Below are positions 52,084 through 62,626 of a stretch of 64,000 bases of DNA, piece by piece. The DNA comes from Alishewanella longhuensis (lineage in GTDB: Bacteria; Pseudomonadota; Gammaproteobacteria; Enterobacterales; Alteromonadaceae). The translations under genes and the position numbers were made by a program. The stretch is taken from contig NZ_BNAO01000003.1 of assembly GCF_014653435.1 (NCBI RefSeq), forward strand, positions 365,942 through 429,941, read 5' to 3'. Position 1 is the stretch's first letter, and the number at the start of each line of letters is the position of its first letter. The notes below the pieces were generated by a model. That model had not been told where the DNA came from, ran no database searches, and saw only the letters and a program-made list of their open reading frames with translations.

Positions 52084-54849
52084 TTGCAGCACGCTAAGCT
52101 CATTAAAAGCCCAAATGATCCAAAACAATACCAATACCTGGTGCTAGCAAACGGCTTGAAGGTGGTATTGGTACATCAGGCTGATAGCGAAAAAAGCGCG
52201 GCGGCACTGACGATTAATGTTGGTCATTTTGATGATCCTTCAGAACGTGAAGGGTTGGCACATTTTTTAGAGCATATGCTATTTCTGGGGTCTAAAAATT
52301 ATCCTGATGCCGGAGATTTTCAGCACTTTATCAGTGAGCATGGTGGCAGCCATAACGCCTGGACAGGCACTGAGCATAGCCATTTTTATTTTGATATTGA
52401 ACATCATAGCTTTAATGGCGGCCTTGCCCGATTTGCAGATATGTTTAGCGCGCCCCTGTTTACCGCCAGTTATGTTGAAAAAGAACGGCAATCGATAGAG
52501 GCTGAGTTTTCGATGAAGCTTAAAGACGATAGTCGCCGCATTTATCAAGTACATAAAGAAAGCATTAACCCAGCACATCCCTTTGCTAAATTCTCTGTCG
52601 GTAACGCACAAACACTGGCTGATTTACCCAATGACAGCCTGCAGCAGGCCGTAAAGCGCTTTTATCAAGAGCAATACAGTGCCAACAGGATGACTCTGTG
52701 TTTGGTGGGGAATCAACCACTGGCCAAGTTAGCGCAGCTGGCTACGGATTATTTTTCAGATTTACCGCAGCATCTGCCGGCTAAGCCCGCTTTAACGACG
52801 CCGCTTTATTTAGCGGAGCAGCAAGGAATACAGCTTAATATCAAGCCTCATAAGAGTAGCAGCCGCTTGGTTGTTAGTTTTGCCATGCCGGATATCCATC
52901 CTTGGTATCCCTATAAGCTGGTGAGTTTTATTGCTCATTTATTGGGTGATGAAGGCGAGCATTCGCTACTAGCGTATTTGAAAAGTCGTGAACTTGTTAA
53001 TCAGCTCAGTGCTGGTGGCGGTATAGATGGTAGTAACTATAAAGATTTCACCGTAGCCTTTGAGCTGACGGCGGCGGGTAAAGCACACTATCGGGATATT
53101 GTTGCGGCACTGTTTAGTAAATTGCGCTTGCTAACAGAGGCGCCCTTTCCTGAAGCCCTCTTTTTAGAACGACAACGCTTACTTAACTGGTCGTTTCAAT
53201 TTTATGAACCGACCACCGCGTTGCAAACTGCCACCGATCTATCGCTGAATATGCAGTACTACCCGGTTGCCGATATCATCTATGGTGATTACCGGATGGA
53301 GCTGCCTCCAGAGGGATTATATCAACAACTGCTTGGCTATTTGCGCAGTGATAATATGCGCCTAATGCTCATCGCTGATGATGTGCCCACTAATAAAGAA
53401 GCGCGTTGGTACCACACCCCCTATAGTATTGAGTCACTACCCCAAACCTGGTTATTGCAGCTTAGCACGCAAGCAGCTAAAACAGCGCTGCGTTTACCAG
53501 CCCCTAATCGCTACTTAAAAACCGAAGTCAGCTTATTACCGTTATCAGCTCATATGACGGTGGCAAAACAGCTCGTTAATGAAACCTCACTAAGCATCTG
53601 GCATAAAGCAGATACTGATTTTCAAACCCCCAAAGGCCATATCTTTTTGCAGCTAACCTTACCCAATAGTTGTCAAACTATTGTACAACTTGCCGCATGT
53701 CGTCTTTGGGTGGAGCTGGTGCAAGATCGTTTTAACCAGCAACTTTATGCGGCAACCACGGCGGGATTAAATTACTATATCCATGTACATCGCCAGGGGG
53801 TGAGCATCCAGACTTCAGGTCTTACAGCGAATCAACTGCAATTGCTGGCTGATATTCTACAACAATTACCTGATCCCAACTTTAGCGAACAACGTTTTAC
53901 AGAGCTTAAACAACAGCTTTGCCGGCATTGGCAAAACAGCAGTAAAAATAAACCTGTTGCCCAGTTATTTAGCCAATTATCCGCTTTGTTACAGCCGCAA
54001 AATCCAGAGCTAGCGCTGTTAGAAAGTACCTTGCAAGAGCTAAGCTTTGCGCATTTCCAACAATTTCAACAGCAATTATTACAACATCAACATCTCGAAG
54101 CCTTATTGGTTGGCAACTGGCCAGCATCCGCAGCTGAATACTTAAAACTATTATTACAGCAATGGCAGCAGCAACAGGCAAGCTATGGCAGTGCTATACC
54201 GGCCCGCCAGCATAGCATTGCCAATCTGGGTCCGGTATGGCTGAAAAGTGCTAATGATGAGCAAAGTGATCATGCCTTGGTTATCTATCTGGCAGCACAA
54301 GAAAAAAGCGCCGGGCAAATGGCCTGTTTTATGCTAGCCAATCACGTAATGTCACCACGTTATTTTCACCAACTTAGAACCGAGCAACAGCTGGGGTATT
54401 TAGTGGGTACGGGTTATGTGCCTATCAATACATTACCTGGCTTAGCTTTTTATATTCAATCACCCAATCACCCTGCCCCGACGCTATACCACGCAACGGT
54501 AACGTTCTTTCGGGAATTTTTGCAGCAGGTACAACAACTGAAAAATGACGAGTTCTGTACTTTTAAACAAGGTTTGTTAGCACAGCTGGCCGAGCGCGAC
54601 ACCAGTTTAAGTGCCCGTGCCAAACGCTTATGGCTGGCCTTGGGGCAAGGCGATTATCAATTTAGCTTAACCAGCCAAATTCAGCTAGCATTGCAAACCT
54701 TAGCCAAGCAAGATTTCATCGACTTTTTGGAAAAATTATTAGCAGCAGACTACGACGTCTTATTTTTAGCCACTGACCCAGCACCATTGCAAAGTTATGT
54801 AAAAACGATGAATAAAAATCAACTCACTAAAATATTAAGCCGTAGTTGA
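52084..54849 (+). CDS. Insulinase (M16A) family zinc protease, pitrilysin-like
   Basis: The 921-residue protein carries the inverted zinc motif HFLEH with the downstream Glu in IEAEF, then the four-domain M16A layout of pitrilysin. The start is a TTG at 52084: AAGGA (52073-52077) lies six bases upstream and no ATG is in a suitable place. There is no signal peptide, so it probably acts in the cytoplasm, unlike periplasmic E. coli pitrilysin. It degrades small peptides. Confidence 0.93.
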   Translation: MQHAKLIKSPNDPKQYQYLVLANGLKVVLVHQADSEKSAAALTINVGHFDDPSEREGLAHFLEHMLFLGSKNYPDAGDFQHFISEHGGSHNAWTGTEHSHFYFDIEHHSFNGGLARFADMFSAPLFTASYVEKERQSIEAEFSMKLKDDSRRIYQVHKESINPAHPFAKFSVGNAQTLADLPNDSLQQAVKRFYQEQYSANRMTLCLVGNQPLAKLAQLATDYFSDLPQHLPAKPALTTPLYLAEQQGIQLNIKPHKSSSRLVVSFAMPDIHPWYPYKLVSFIAHLLGDEGEHSLLAYLKSRELVNQLSAGGGIDGSNYKDFTVAFELTAAGKAHYRDIVAALFSKLRLLTEAPFPEALFLERQRLLNWSFQFYEPTTALQTATDLSLNMQYYPVADIIYGDYRMELPPEGLYQQLLGYLRSDNMRLMLIADDVPTNKEARWYHTPYSIESLPQTWLLQLSTQAAKTALRLPAPNRYLKTEVSLLPLSAHMTVAKQLVNETSLSIWHKADTDFQTPKGHIFLQLTLPNSCQTIVQLAACRLWVELVQDRFNQQLYAATTAGLNYYIHVHRQGVSIQTSGLTANQLQLLADILQQLPDPNFSEQRFTELKQQLCRHWQNSSKNKPVAQLFSQLSALLQPQNPELALLESTLQELSFAHFQQFQQQLLQHQHLEALLVGNWPASAAEYLKLLLQQWQQQQASYGSAIPARQHSIANLGPVWLKSANDEQSDHALVIYLAAQEKSAGQMACFMLANHVMSPRYFHQLRTEQQLGYLVGTGYVPINTLPGLAFYIQSPNHPAPTLYHATVTFFREFLQQVQQLKNDEFCTFKQGLLAQLAERDTSLSARAKRLWLALGQGDYQFSLTSQIQLALQTLAKQDFIDFLEKLLAADYDVLFLATDPAPLQSYVKTMNKNQLTKILSRS

Positions 54850-54917
54850 AATTGCTTTTGACAGCCTTGCCAATCTTCGTTAAGTTAAGCTAACTTGCAG
54901 TATATAAAAATAATAAT

Positions 54918-57155
54918 GTGCGCTATCTAATAATCTTGCTCTTTAGCCTAATCACACTGGCTGTTTTTTCGTGGCCACTTGCCGCGGCGGTGTTTTCTTG
55001 GCAACAAATCCAACCAGTTATGCTATATAGCTTACTAGCATTAGCTATTGCAGCGTTACTGCTGGCGCAATTTAGCCTGGTGCGAATGCGCAGGTACCAT
55101 AAAGCATTAGCCAAAAGTGAAGAACGCTTACGCTTGTCCATTTGGGGCAGTGGCGACGAGCTTTGGGATTGGGATCTGGAGTCCGGTGAAGTCTATCGCT
55201 CAAGCAGTTGGTTAGAAGCCGTCACCACTGAGGTTGCTTTAAAAGATTTTCCACCCAACAAAAACCTGATCCATCCACAAGATGTAGAACGCGTTGCTAA
55301 CGCCTTGTCACAACACCTTGCCGGTAACAGCCCTTTCTTTGAAGCTAGCTATCGTTTATTGACAGCAAAAGATAATTATCTCTGGGTATTAGACCGCGGT
55401 AAGGTCGTTGCTTATAACGACGAAGGTAAAGCCCGTCGCATGACCGGCACGTTGAAAAATATCAGTCAACTCAAGCAGGCTGAAGCGCGCATGCAATTAT
55501 TCTCACGCTGTTTAGAGAATATCTCTGATGCCGTTGTCATCTGTGACACCAAATTTAATATCATTGAAGTCAACCCGGCATACAGTAGTCTTACTGGCAA
55601 AAAACGGGACCAAGTATTACAAAGCCGCTTTACGCTTACGCTTTACCCAACCCGTTTTATGCAAGATATCGAAAAAACCTTGGTAAAACACAGCAGGTGG
55701 AGTGGCGAAGTTCGTGAACTGAAAACTAATGGTGATTACTATCAGGCAGAGCTGACCTTTGATGTGATTAAGGATGAACAAGGCTCAATTACTCAATATG
55801 TTGCCGTTTTTTCAGACATATCAGACCGCAAGCGCAGAGAAGCTGAACTCAGCCGCCTAGCCAACAGTGATACACTGACTGGCTTACCTAATCGCGCCGT
55901 ATTTATGACTAAACTGGCCAGCCTGGTGACGAATACAACCGAACACGCCTTGCTGGTATTTGATTTAGATAATTTTAAAAAAATTAATGATTCGCTCGGC
56001 CATGAACTGGGCGATACCCTGTTATGTAAATTGGCTGAGCGCTTGCACAACAATAAAGTATTCCGGCAAAAACTATACCGTCTTGGCGGAGACGAATTTG
56101 CTATTTTGCTAGACAATACCAACGATATTCATGCTATTACCAGCGTAGCCAAGCTACTACTGCAACAAATCAATAAAGCCTTTGCGGTTGATCAGCATGA
56201 GTTAGTCGTTACCAGTAGTATCGGTATCGTCTTATTCCCGGAAGATGGTAAAGATCCGCAAGCCCTGTTGCGCAATGCAGATACTGCCATGTACCACGCC
56301 AAAAATGCGGGCGCTAACCGTTATTTATTTTTTAACGACACCATGAATAAGCAGGCAGTAAAGCGGCTACAAATTGAGAATTTGATCCGCCATGGTTTAA
56401 AAGAAGATTATTTTACCGTTTATTATCAGCCAAAAATGGATTTACTGACCGGCAAAATTGTCGGTATGGAAGCGTTGGTGCGCTTTATCACGCCCAAAGG
56501 GGGCTTGATTAGCCCTGGTAGCTTTATCCCCGTCGCAGAAGAAACGGGGCAAATCGTCGATATTGGTACCGTAGTGCTGCGTAAAGCCTGTCTGGATGTG
56601 AAACGCTGGCTAGACCAAGGATTGTTTCATGGTCGGGTCGCCGTAAATCTTTCAGCAAAGCAGTTTATGCTGCCATTTTTATGTGATCAAATTGACGATA
56701 TTCTGCAACAAACCAACCTGGCGTCTTACCATCTGGAGTTAGAAATCACCGAGGGTACAGTCATGGAGTCGCCAAAACTTGCTATTGATACAATGAAAAA
56801 GCTGCGCGCTCGTGGTATTCACTTGGCAATGGATGATTTTGGCACCGGCTATTCGTCTTTAGCTTACCTTAAGCAATTTCCGCTTAACACACTAAAAATA
56901 GATAAAGCTTTTATTGATGATATGAGCAGCGCACGCGGCCGTAATATGGTAGATACCATTGTAACCATTGCACATAACTTAAGTTTGAGCGTTGTCGCCG
57001 AAGGGGTCGAAACACACGAGCAGCTCGAGCAACTACGCAAACTGCGCTGTGAAATTATTCAGGGCTACTATTACAGTAAACCGCTGTCTGCTGACGATTT
57101 CGCAGCCTTTTTAATGGCGCAAAAAAAACAGCGCCAGCCATTAATTTCAGTTTAA
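54918..57155 (+). CDS. Membrane PAS-PAS-GGDEF-EAL cyclic di-GMP enzyme
   Basis: The 745-residue protein has two membrane segments (about 3-25 and 36-56), two PAS domains (about 65-190 and 195-315), a GGDEF domain with an intact LGGDEF motif and an EAL domain with an intact EALVRF and DDFGTGYSSL. No RxxD inhibitory site precedes GGDEF. Both activities could be present, though EAL often dominates in such proteins. The start is GTG at 54918 with no clear ribosome site; the neighbouring ATG is out of frame. Confidence 0.92.
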   Translation: MRYLIILLFSLITLAVFSWPLAAAVFSWQQIQPVMLYSLLALAIAALLLAQFSLVRMRRYHKALAKSEERLRLSIWGSGDELWDWDLESGEVYRSSSWLEAVTTEVALKDFPPNKNLIHPQDVERVANALSQHLAGNSPFFEASYRLLTAKDNYLWVLDRGKVVAYNDEGKARRMTGTLKNISQLKQAEARMQLFSRCLENISDAVVICDTKFNIIEVNPAYSSLTGKKRDQVLQSRFTLTLYPTRFMQDIEKTLVKHSRWSGEVRELKTNGDYYQAELTFDVIKDEQGSITQYVAVFSDISDRKRREAELSRLANSDTLTGLPNRAVFMTKLASLVTNTTEHALLVFDLDNFKKINDSLGHELGDTLLCKLAERLHNNKVFRQKLYRLGGDEFAILLDNTNDIHAITSVAKLLLQQINKAFAVDQHELVVTSSIGIVLFPEDGKDPQALLRNADTAMYHAKNAGANRYLFFNDTMNKQAVKRLQIENLIRHGLKEDYFTVYYQPKMDLLTGKIVGMEALVRFITPKGGLISPGSFIPVAEETGQIVDIGTVVLRKACLDVKRWLDQGLFHGRVAVNLSAKQFMLPFLCDQIDDILQQTNLASYHLELEITEGTVMESPKLAIDTMKKLRARGIHLAMDDFGTGYSSLAYLKQFPLNTLKIDKAFIDDMSSARGRNMVDTIVTIAHNLSLSVVAEGVETHEQLEQLRKLRCEIIQGYYYSKPLSADDFAAFLMAQKKQRQPLISV

Positions 57156-57160
57156 TAAAA

Positions 57161-57183
57161 AAAGCCCGTTAGGGCCTTTTTTA
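57161..57183. terminator. Bidirectional terminator between the GGDEF-EAL gene and maoP
   Basis: A GCCC-GTTA-GGGC hairpin is flanked by A and T runs on both strands, in the gap between convergent genes. The stem has one bulged base. Confidence 0.75.
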
Positions 57184-57528
57184 TTCAGTGTCGGTTTCTA
57201 CGTAGGAGAAATCGTCGGAACCATCGGCAATACGTTTTTTGCCGAACACCGTATGAAATTTCCGCTTTTCAGCCAAGCGCTGCTTATACTTAAGCCAGGT
57301 TTTCTCAAATACTGTAGTGGCCTCAGATTCGCCGCGGCAGACCAGCAGAAAACGCTGCTCTTCCTCATTAATGGGCTCTCTTAATCCTTGCTCCAGTTGT
57401 TGCATTGCTAAACCATGTTTCTCTAGCAAATTGCCTTCTGCCAGAGTAAAGCGCCCGGACCGGGTAAAGCCACGTGGGAAATTCCGGTCATCGAAAAAGC
57501 GACGATTAGCGACAAAACTTTGCTGCAT
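57181..57528 (-). CDS. maoP: Macrodomain Ori protein MaoP (YifE, DUF413)
   Basis: The 115-residue protein aligns throughout with E. coli MaoP: PRGFTRSGRFTLAEGNLLEKHG, and the FHTVFG and REPINEEE blocks. AGGA lies eight bases before the ATG. MaoP acts on the maoS site to keep the Ori macrodomain organised. It is divergent from hdfR, as in E. coli. Confidence 0.92.
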   Translation of the reverse strand: MQQSFVANRRFFDDRNFPRGFTRSGRFTLAEGNLLEKHGLAMQQLEQGLREPINEEEQRFLLVCRGESEATTVFEKTWLKYKQRLAEKRKFHTVFGKKRIADGSDDFSYVETDTE

Positions 57529-57605
57529 CACTTTTTTCCTCTCATGTCGTTGAATATCAAGCTAGCCAGTTTAAACTGTGCGGAGTATGGTTAACAAAAT
57601 TCCTG

Positions 57606-57635
57606 TCGTAAAACAAAAATTTTTTATTGTTACGA
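57606..57635. promoter_or_regulatory. Candidate LysR-type operator between maoP and hdfR
   Basis: An imperfect inverted repeat, TCGTAA (57606-57611) and TTACGA (57630-57635), lies 23 bases before the hdfR start. LysR regulators commonly bind such repeats near their own promoters. There is no direct proof. Confidence 0.3.
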
Positions 57636-57657
57636 TAAAAATAAATAAGGATGCATT

Positions 57658-58527
57658 TTGGATACAGAGTTACTGAAAACCTTTTTGGAAGTGCAACGTA
57701 CCCGGCATTTTGGCAAGGCAGCAGAAAACCTCTATTTAACCCAATCGGCAGTCAGCTTTAGGATCCGCCAACTGGAGCAACAACTTGGGGTGAACCTCTT
57801 CGTCCGGTATCGTAATAACATTCAGTTGACCGCAGCTGGCGAGCGCTTGCTCCCTCATGCACAAACGGTGTTAAGCGCATTACAACGGGCCCGGCACGAT
57901 GTTGCCCTTAGCGCGCAGCAGCCCAGACAACTCGCTATGGCCGCGCCCACCACCATTTGGGATGCATTACTACTCAACACTTTTATCGACGTACAACAGC
58001 AAAAACCGGAATTGAGTTGGCGCACAGATCATCTTACTCGCGAGACATTAACCCGGCAGCTCCTCGAGCATCAGTTAGATTTAGCCATTTTATTCGACCC
58101 ACCGAAGACTGATGAGATTAGCATAGAGAAGCTTTGCGAAGTACAGCTGATTGCTGTGACCAGTTGCACTGATGAGAGATTGACAGACTTAACGTCACAG
58201 CCCTATTGCTATGTAGACTGGGGTAGCACCTTTGAGACCCTGCATGGCCGCTTTTTTATTGAAAAGGCTCCAGTAAAACTACGCTGTTCCAGCGCCCATT
58301 TAGCGCTCAGCTGGTTGTTACAGGCTCCAGGCAGTGCTTACTTGCCAGAAATGATGGTAAAAAAACACCTTGCACAAGGCAGCTTGCGACAGCTCAGCGC
58401 AATGCCAACTATAGCGTTGGAGCTCTATGCCGCTTACTTAACTGATAACCAGTACAATCAAGAGCTACAGGCTGTGGTCGGCCTGCTACAACAACAATTT
58501 ACCACGGCTCAGTTAAGTAATGCCTAG
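57658..58527 (+). CDS. hdfR: LysR-type regulator HdfR
   Basis: The 289-residue protein has an N-terminal winged helix that starts MDTELLKTFLEVQRTRHFG, nearly the same as E. coli HdfR, and a LysR substrate domain. The start is TTG at 57658 with AAGGA (57647-57651) six bases upstream. HdfR controls flhDC and glutamate synthase genes in E. coli; targets here are unknown. It is divergent from maoP. Confidence 0.93.
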   Translation: MDTELLKTFLEVQRTRHFGKAAENLYLTQSAVSFRIRQLEQQLGVNLFVRYRNNIQLTAAGERLLPHAQTVLSALQRARHDVALSAQQPRQLAMAAPTTIWDALLLNTFIDVQQQKPELSWRTDHLTRETLTRQLLEHQLDLAILFDPPKTDEISIEKLCEVQLIAVTSCTDERLTDLTSQPYCYVDWGSTFETLHGRFFIEKAPVKLRCSSAHLALSWLLQAPGSAYLPEMMVKKHLAQGSLRQLSAMPTIALELYAAYLTDNQYNQELQAVVGLLQQQFTTAQLSNA

Positions 58528-58543
58528 GACATGCCCTAGCTCA

Positions 58544-58735
58544 CTAAGGTCGAAAAAGACTGGCATTTTTAACACGAGCCCGGTGAATCGCCAAGCGTTT
58601 GTAACTATTAAATAAGGGTAACAGCAAGGGGCCTGTAAATAGCGCTGCTACAGCCCATTGTAGCGCGCGCATGCCGCTACGTAACGCAGCAATATAAACC
58701 CCAATGACAACCATTAACCAAATAACAGGCACCAT
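58544..58735 (-). CDS. Small membrane protein of unknown function
   Basis: The 63-residue protein from the ATG ending at 58735 has two hydrophobic segments (about 1-18 and 25-42) and a basic tail (YKRLAIHRARVKN). AGG lies about six bases before the ATG. It ends 17 bases after the hdfR stop on the other strand. I do not recognise it; it may be a genuine small inner-membrane protein, but a chance frame cannot be excluded. Confidence 0.5.
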   Translation of the reverse strand: MVPVIWLMVVIGVYIAALRSGMRALQWAVAALFTGPLLLPLFNSYKRLAIHRARVKNASLFRP

Positions 58736-58833
58736 TAACACCTAAACCCCCTTGGAATACAACCCAATGTAAACGTAAAAGTTGCTACGCATTATATCAG
58801 AAATCTAGACGGCCAAACATTATTCTTTAGTAT

Positions 58834-58859
58834 AAAAAAGAGCCCGCAGGCTCTTTTTT
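58834..58859. terminator. Bidirectional terminator downstream of fadIJ
   Basis: Perfect 11-base arms (58834-58844 and 58849-58859) around CGCA, with an A run on one side and a T run on the other, lie 23 bases after the fadJ stop. Confidence 0.92.
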
Positions 58860-58881
58860 AATCGATGTTTATGACCACTAT

Positions 58882-61026
58882 TTAGCTTGAATGATAAAAA
58901 CGCTCACCTTGCTCAGCCATTTTTAATAACAGCGGACAAGGTGTAAAACGGGTACCAAAGCGCGCCTCTAGCTGACGCAAAGTGGCCACCAGGTTATTTA
59001 CGCCCAGGCTGTCAATATAGCGGAATGGTCCACCCAGAAATGGCGGGAAGCCGATCCCAAAAATGGCACCAATATCACCATCCCTGGCTGAGGCAATAAT
59101 ACCCTCGTCCAGACAGCGCACCGCCTCATTAAGCATTTGTACGGTACAACGGCTGGCAATCTCATCGGCATTCAGTGCAGGTGCGGCAGTGACACCCAAT
59201 ACGCTATACACCGACTCATCAACCTGCTTTTTGCCTTTTTTCGCTGCTTTACCGTACAGATAAAACCCTTTTTCAGTTTTCTTACCCTTGCGACCATCCG
59301 CTAATAGTTTATCAAAAGCGGCGGGCGCAGCAAAACGCTCACCTAACTCGGTAGTCAGAATAGGTGAAATCTTAGCACCAACATCAATACCCACTTCATC
59401 TAGCAAAGTGACAGGTCCAACCGGGAAGCCAAACTGCACTAAGGCTTTATCAATTTTCTCTACCGGCTCACCGCCTAGCAGAATATTAGCGGCTTCATTC
59501 ATATAGAGCGCTAAAATACGGTTAACATAAAAGCCAGCCCCATCTTTTACTACGATCGGCGTTTTACCTTGTCTACGGGCAAAAGCTACCGTGGTGGCAA
59601 TAGTTTCCGGCGAGGTCTTATCATGAGCGATCACTTCTACCAGTGGCATTTTGTCTACCGGTGAAAAATAATGCAGACCAATCACATTCTCAGGCCGCTT
59701 CGCCTTCTCCGCAATTTTGTGAATAGGCAAAGAGCTGGTATTGCTAGCAAAAATGGTGTGTTCGCCACAGTGCTGCTCAATATCGGCAATCATTCGCTGT
59801 TTCAATTCCAGATCTTCAAATACCGCTTCGACCACCATATCGACATCATGGAAACCGCTGTAATCGGTAGTACCAGTAATTCTTAGCAATTGCTGCTGCA
59901 TCTCAGCTTTGCTGATAAAACGCTTTTTAAATTTTTTATTTAAAATATCGAAGCTATATTTCAACGCGTTGCTAATGCCCTGCTCCGAAATATCTTTAAT
60001 CCGCACCGGTAAACCGGCCTTGGTCGCTGTAACGTTCGCAATACCACCACCCATCAGGCCACCGCCTAATACCGCAGCTTTACGCACTTTGCGCGGTTTG
60101 GCATCGCCGGCACCGGATTCTTTTTTCATTTGGGTCGTGGCAAAGAAAATACTGCGTAGCGCGGCTGATTCTTCACTCATGCAAAGCTCACCAAAAGCTT
60201 TGGCTTCAGCGGCTAAGCCCTTCACATAGCCCTGCTCTACTCCAATTTGGATCACGTTAAGAATTTTTAACGCTGCCGGATAGTTGCCATGGGTTTTCGC
60301 CAGAGTCTGCTTAGTTGCCATGTTAAACACAAGCTTCCGCCCTGGTGCAGTTTGCTCTAGTAGCTTATTAATTAAACTCAGCTTTTTAGGTGCTGCTTTG
60401 GGCTTACCGGCCAGGGCTTTTTTAACCGCTGCCTCAAGTAGAATACTCTCTGGTACCACTTCATCTACCAACCCTAGCTTTTTCGCCTGAGCCGCGCGCA
60501 GTTGTTTGCCCGTCAAAATCATATCCAGGGCTTTTTGCACGCCGACTAACTTAGGCAAGCGCTGAGTACCGCCACTACCAGGCAGTAAACCCAGCTGCAC
60601 TTCTGGCAATCCCAATACCGTTTTCGGGCTGCTGGTAGCAACGCGGGCGTGACAAGCCATTGCCAACTCTAAACCACCACCTAAACAGGGGCCATGAATA
60701 GCTGCCACTACCGGCAGGCGCAATTGCTCTAGCCGGTCAAACATTTGCTGGCCCATTTTAGCAATATTTTCTGCCTGCTCTGCCGTGGTGCAGCTATCCA
60801 GCATGCTGATATCGGCACCAGCAATAAAGGAATCTTTTTTACCGCTGATAAAGACCACTCCTTTAATGGTGCTGTCGCTGGCGATCTGCTTTAAGATCTG
60901 CTCAATTTCATCGGCAAAGGAGGCTTTAAGCACGTTCATGCTCTCGCCCGCAATATCCATGGTTAACAGGGCGACTTTATCTTCGCGTACACTTAAGGTA
61001 AAGCTTTGCGCTAGTTGCTCACTCAT
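58882..61026 (-). CDS. fadJ: Fatty acid oxidation complex alpha subunit FadJ
   Basis: The 714-residue protein combines an N-terminal crotonase (enoyl-CoA hydratase; catalytic Glu regions [11 protein letters not shown] and [13 protein letters not shown]) with 3-hydroxyacyl-CoA dehydrogenase domains ([12 protein letters not shown] and [16 protein letters not shown]). Length equals E. coli FadJ (714). It pairs with FadI, whose stop overlaps its start by one base. Confidence 0.97.
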   Translation of the reverse strand: MSEQLAQSFTLSVREDKVALLTMDIAGESMNVLKASFADEIEQILKQIASDSTIKGVVFISGKKDSFIAGADISMLDSCTTAEQAENIAKMGQQMFDRLEQLRLPVVAAIHGPCLGGGLELAMACHARVATSSPKTVLGLPEVQLGLLPGSGGTQRLPKLVGVQKALDMILTGKQLRAAQAKKLGLVDEVVPESILLEAAVKKALAGKPKAAPKKLSLINKLLEQTAPGRKLVFNMATKQTLAKTHGNYPAALKILNVIQIGVEQGYVKGLAAEAKAFGELCMSEESAALRSIFFATTQMKKESGAGDAKPRKVRKAAVLGGGLMGGGIANVTATKAGLPVRIKDISEQGISNALKYSFDILNKKFKKRFISKAEMQQQLLRITGTTDYSGFHDVDMVVEAVFEDLELKQRMIADIEQHCGEHTIFASNTSSLPIHKIAEKAKRPENVIGLHYFSPVDKMPLVEVIAHDKTSPETIATTVAFARRQGKTPIVVKDGAGFYVNRILALYMNEAANILLGGEPVEKIDKALVQFGFPVGPVTLLDEVGIDVGAKISPILTTELGERFAAPAAFDKLLADGRKGKKTEKGFYLYGKAAKKGKKQVDESVYSVLGVTAAPALNADEIASRCTVQMLNEAVRCLDEGIIASARDGDIGAIFGIGFPPFLGGPFRYIDSLGVNNLVATLRQLEARFGTRFTPCPLLLKMAEQGERFYHSS

Positions 61027-62336
61027 TATTCTGTCTCCACTATCATGGCAGCGCCGAGGCCACCTGCCGCGCAGGCGGTGGTTAATCCAATACCACCACC
61101 GCGGCGGTTCAATTCATTTAATGTTTGCACGATTAAGCGAGTACCCGTGGCAGCGAACGGATGACCATAAGCCAAGGAACCACCGTTGACGTTAAATTTT
61201 GCCATATCAATTTCACCAATGGCCTGATCCCGTCCCAGCTTTTCCTGCGCAAATTTACGGCTGGCAAACATTTTCATATTAGCGAGCGCTTGTGCTGCAA
61301 AGGCCTCATGCATTTCAATTAGCGTTAAGTCGGCCAGCGTTAGTCCTGCCCGATCAAGCGCCAGTGGTGTAGCATAAGACGGCCCCATCAACATATCGTC
61401 ATACACATCTATAGCGGCAAAAGCATAACTGCGGATATACCCCAGCGGTTTATAGCCAAGTGCCTTAGCGCGGCCTTCGGTCATCATCAGCACCGCAGAG
61501 GCGCCATCCGTCAGCGGTGTGCTGGTGGCGGCGGTGACGGTGCCATGTACCCGATCAAATACCGGTTTTAATTTGGCATATGACTCGAGTTTGGAATCAA
61601 GCCGGATGTTGTTATCCATCTGCAAAAAGCGACTGTAGGGCTCAACATGCGCGGTCATTACTTCGCCAGCTAGCTTACCTGACTGCCAAGCTGCGGCCGC
61701 CAGGCTATGCGAGCGATGCGCCATTTCATCTTGTGCCGCCCGGCTAATGCCATGACTTTTTGCCATTTGTTCGGCCGTATCACCCATCGACAAGCCTGTG
61801 CTGTATTCTGCGACAGCCGGCGGTACCGGGAATAAATCTTTTAAACCTAAGCGACGGAAAATAGCTAATTTTTGACCAAAGGTCCGAGCTTTATTTAAAT
61901 CAACCAGTGCACGGGCTAATTTTTTACTGACACCAATCGGCAGCACTGAGCTGGAATCGGCGCCACCGGCAATGCCGATTTGCGTGATGCCGGCCATCAT
62001 TGATTCGGCAATATTCGCTACCGATTGAAAACTGGTAGCGCAAGCCCGGGTTACACTATAAGCGTCGGTATGGACCTGCATGCCGGTGCCTAACACTATC
62101 TCACGAGCGATATTGGGCGCTTCCGGCATTTGCACAACCTGACCGTATACCACTTGCTCTACTAAGGCAGGGTCTAGTTCAGAACGAATAAGTAGTTCAT
62201 TGACGACTAGTTTCCCTAAGTCTAATGCTGAGACACCATGAAATTCAGTCGCTTGCTTAGCAAAAGGTGTACGTAACCCGGCAACGATAGCAATTCGTTC
62301 GCCCTGGCGAGTCGTTAGATTTATTGGCGCGGCCAT
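61026..62336 (-). CDS. fadI: Acetyl-CoA acyltransferase FadI
   Basis: The 436-residue thiolase has the acylated Cys in TRACATS, the His block YGHPFAATG and the C-terminal Cys in TTACAAGG. Length equals E. coli FadI (436). GAGG lies seven bases before the ATG. It forms the last step of the anaerobic-type beta-oxidation complex with FadJ. Confidence 0.97.
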   Translation of the reverse strand: MAAPINLTTRQGERIAIVAGLRTPFAKQATEFHGVSALDLGKLVVNELLIRSELDPALVEQVVYGQVVQMPEAPNIAREIVLGTGMQVHTDAYSVTRACATSFQSVANIAESMMAGITQIGIAGGADSSSVLPIGVSKKLARALVDLNKARTFGQKLAIFRRLGLKDLFPVPPAVAEYSTGLSMGDTAEQMAKSHGISRAAQDEMAHRSHSLAAAAWQSGKLAGEVMTAHVEPYSRFLQMDNNIRLDSKLESYAKLKPVFDRVHGTVTAATSTPLTDGASAVLMMTEGRAKALGYKPLGYIRSYAFAAIDVYDDMLMGPSYATPLALDRAGLTLADLTLIEMHEAFAAQALANMKMFASRKFAQEKLGRDQAIGEIDMAKFNVNGGSLAYGHPFAATGTRLIVQTLNELNRRGGGIGLTTACAAGGLGAAMIVETE

Positions 62337-62367
62337 AGTTATCCTCGTTAGCTGTGTTAGGCATTAT

Positions 62368-62384
62368 CACAGGTCTGACCTCTG
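62368..62384 (-). promoter_or_regulatory. Candidate FadR operator upstream of fadIJ
   Basis: The 17-base site centred on the palindrome AGGTCTGACCT agrees with most conserved positions of the FadR consensus (ANCTGGTCNGACNNGTT). It is about 32 bases before the fadI ATG, where binding would block transcription; a TACAAT-like -10 box lies upstream. Confidence 0.6.
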
Positions 62385-62626
62385 ATATCTTAATTGATTG
62401 TAACCACTGTCAGCCAAAATTAAAACAGTTGTTTTAAAACTTAGCCTAAAGTCCGCACTATTCAAACCTCTTGTTTTCTGATGCAGGGAACCTTATAAAG
62501 GACTCACCGTCAAAGCCTAGCTGCTTTACCCAAACAGCTTTGAAGCACAAGTTTTGAAAAGCTGTTAGGATACAGGCTCTTGCTAAACAGAAATTACTTA
62601 ATTAATCACTAAAAAGACAAATAACT

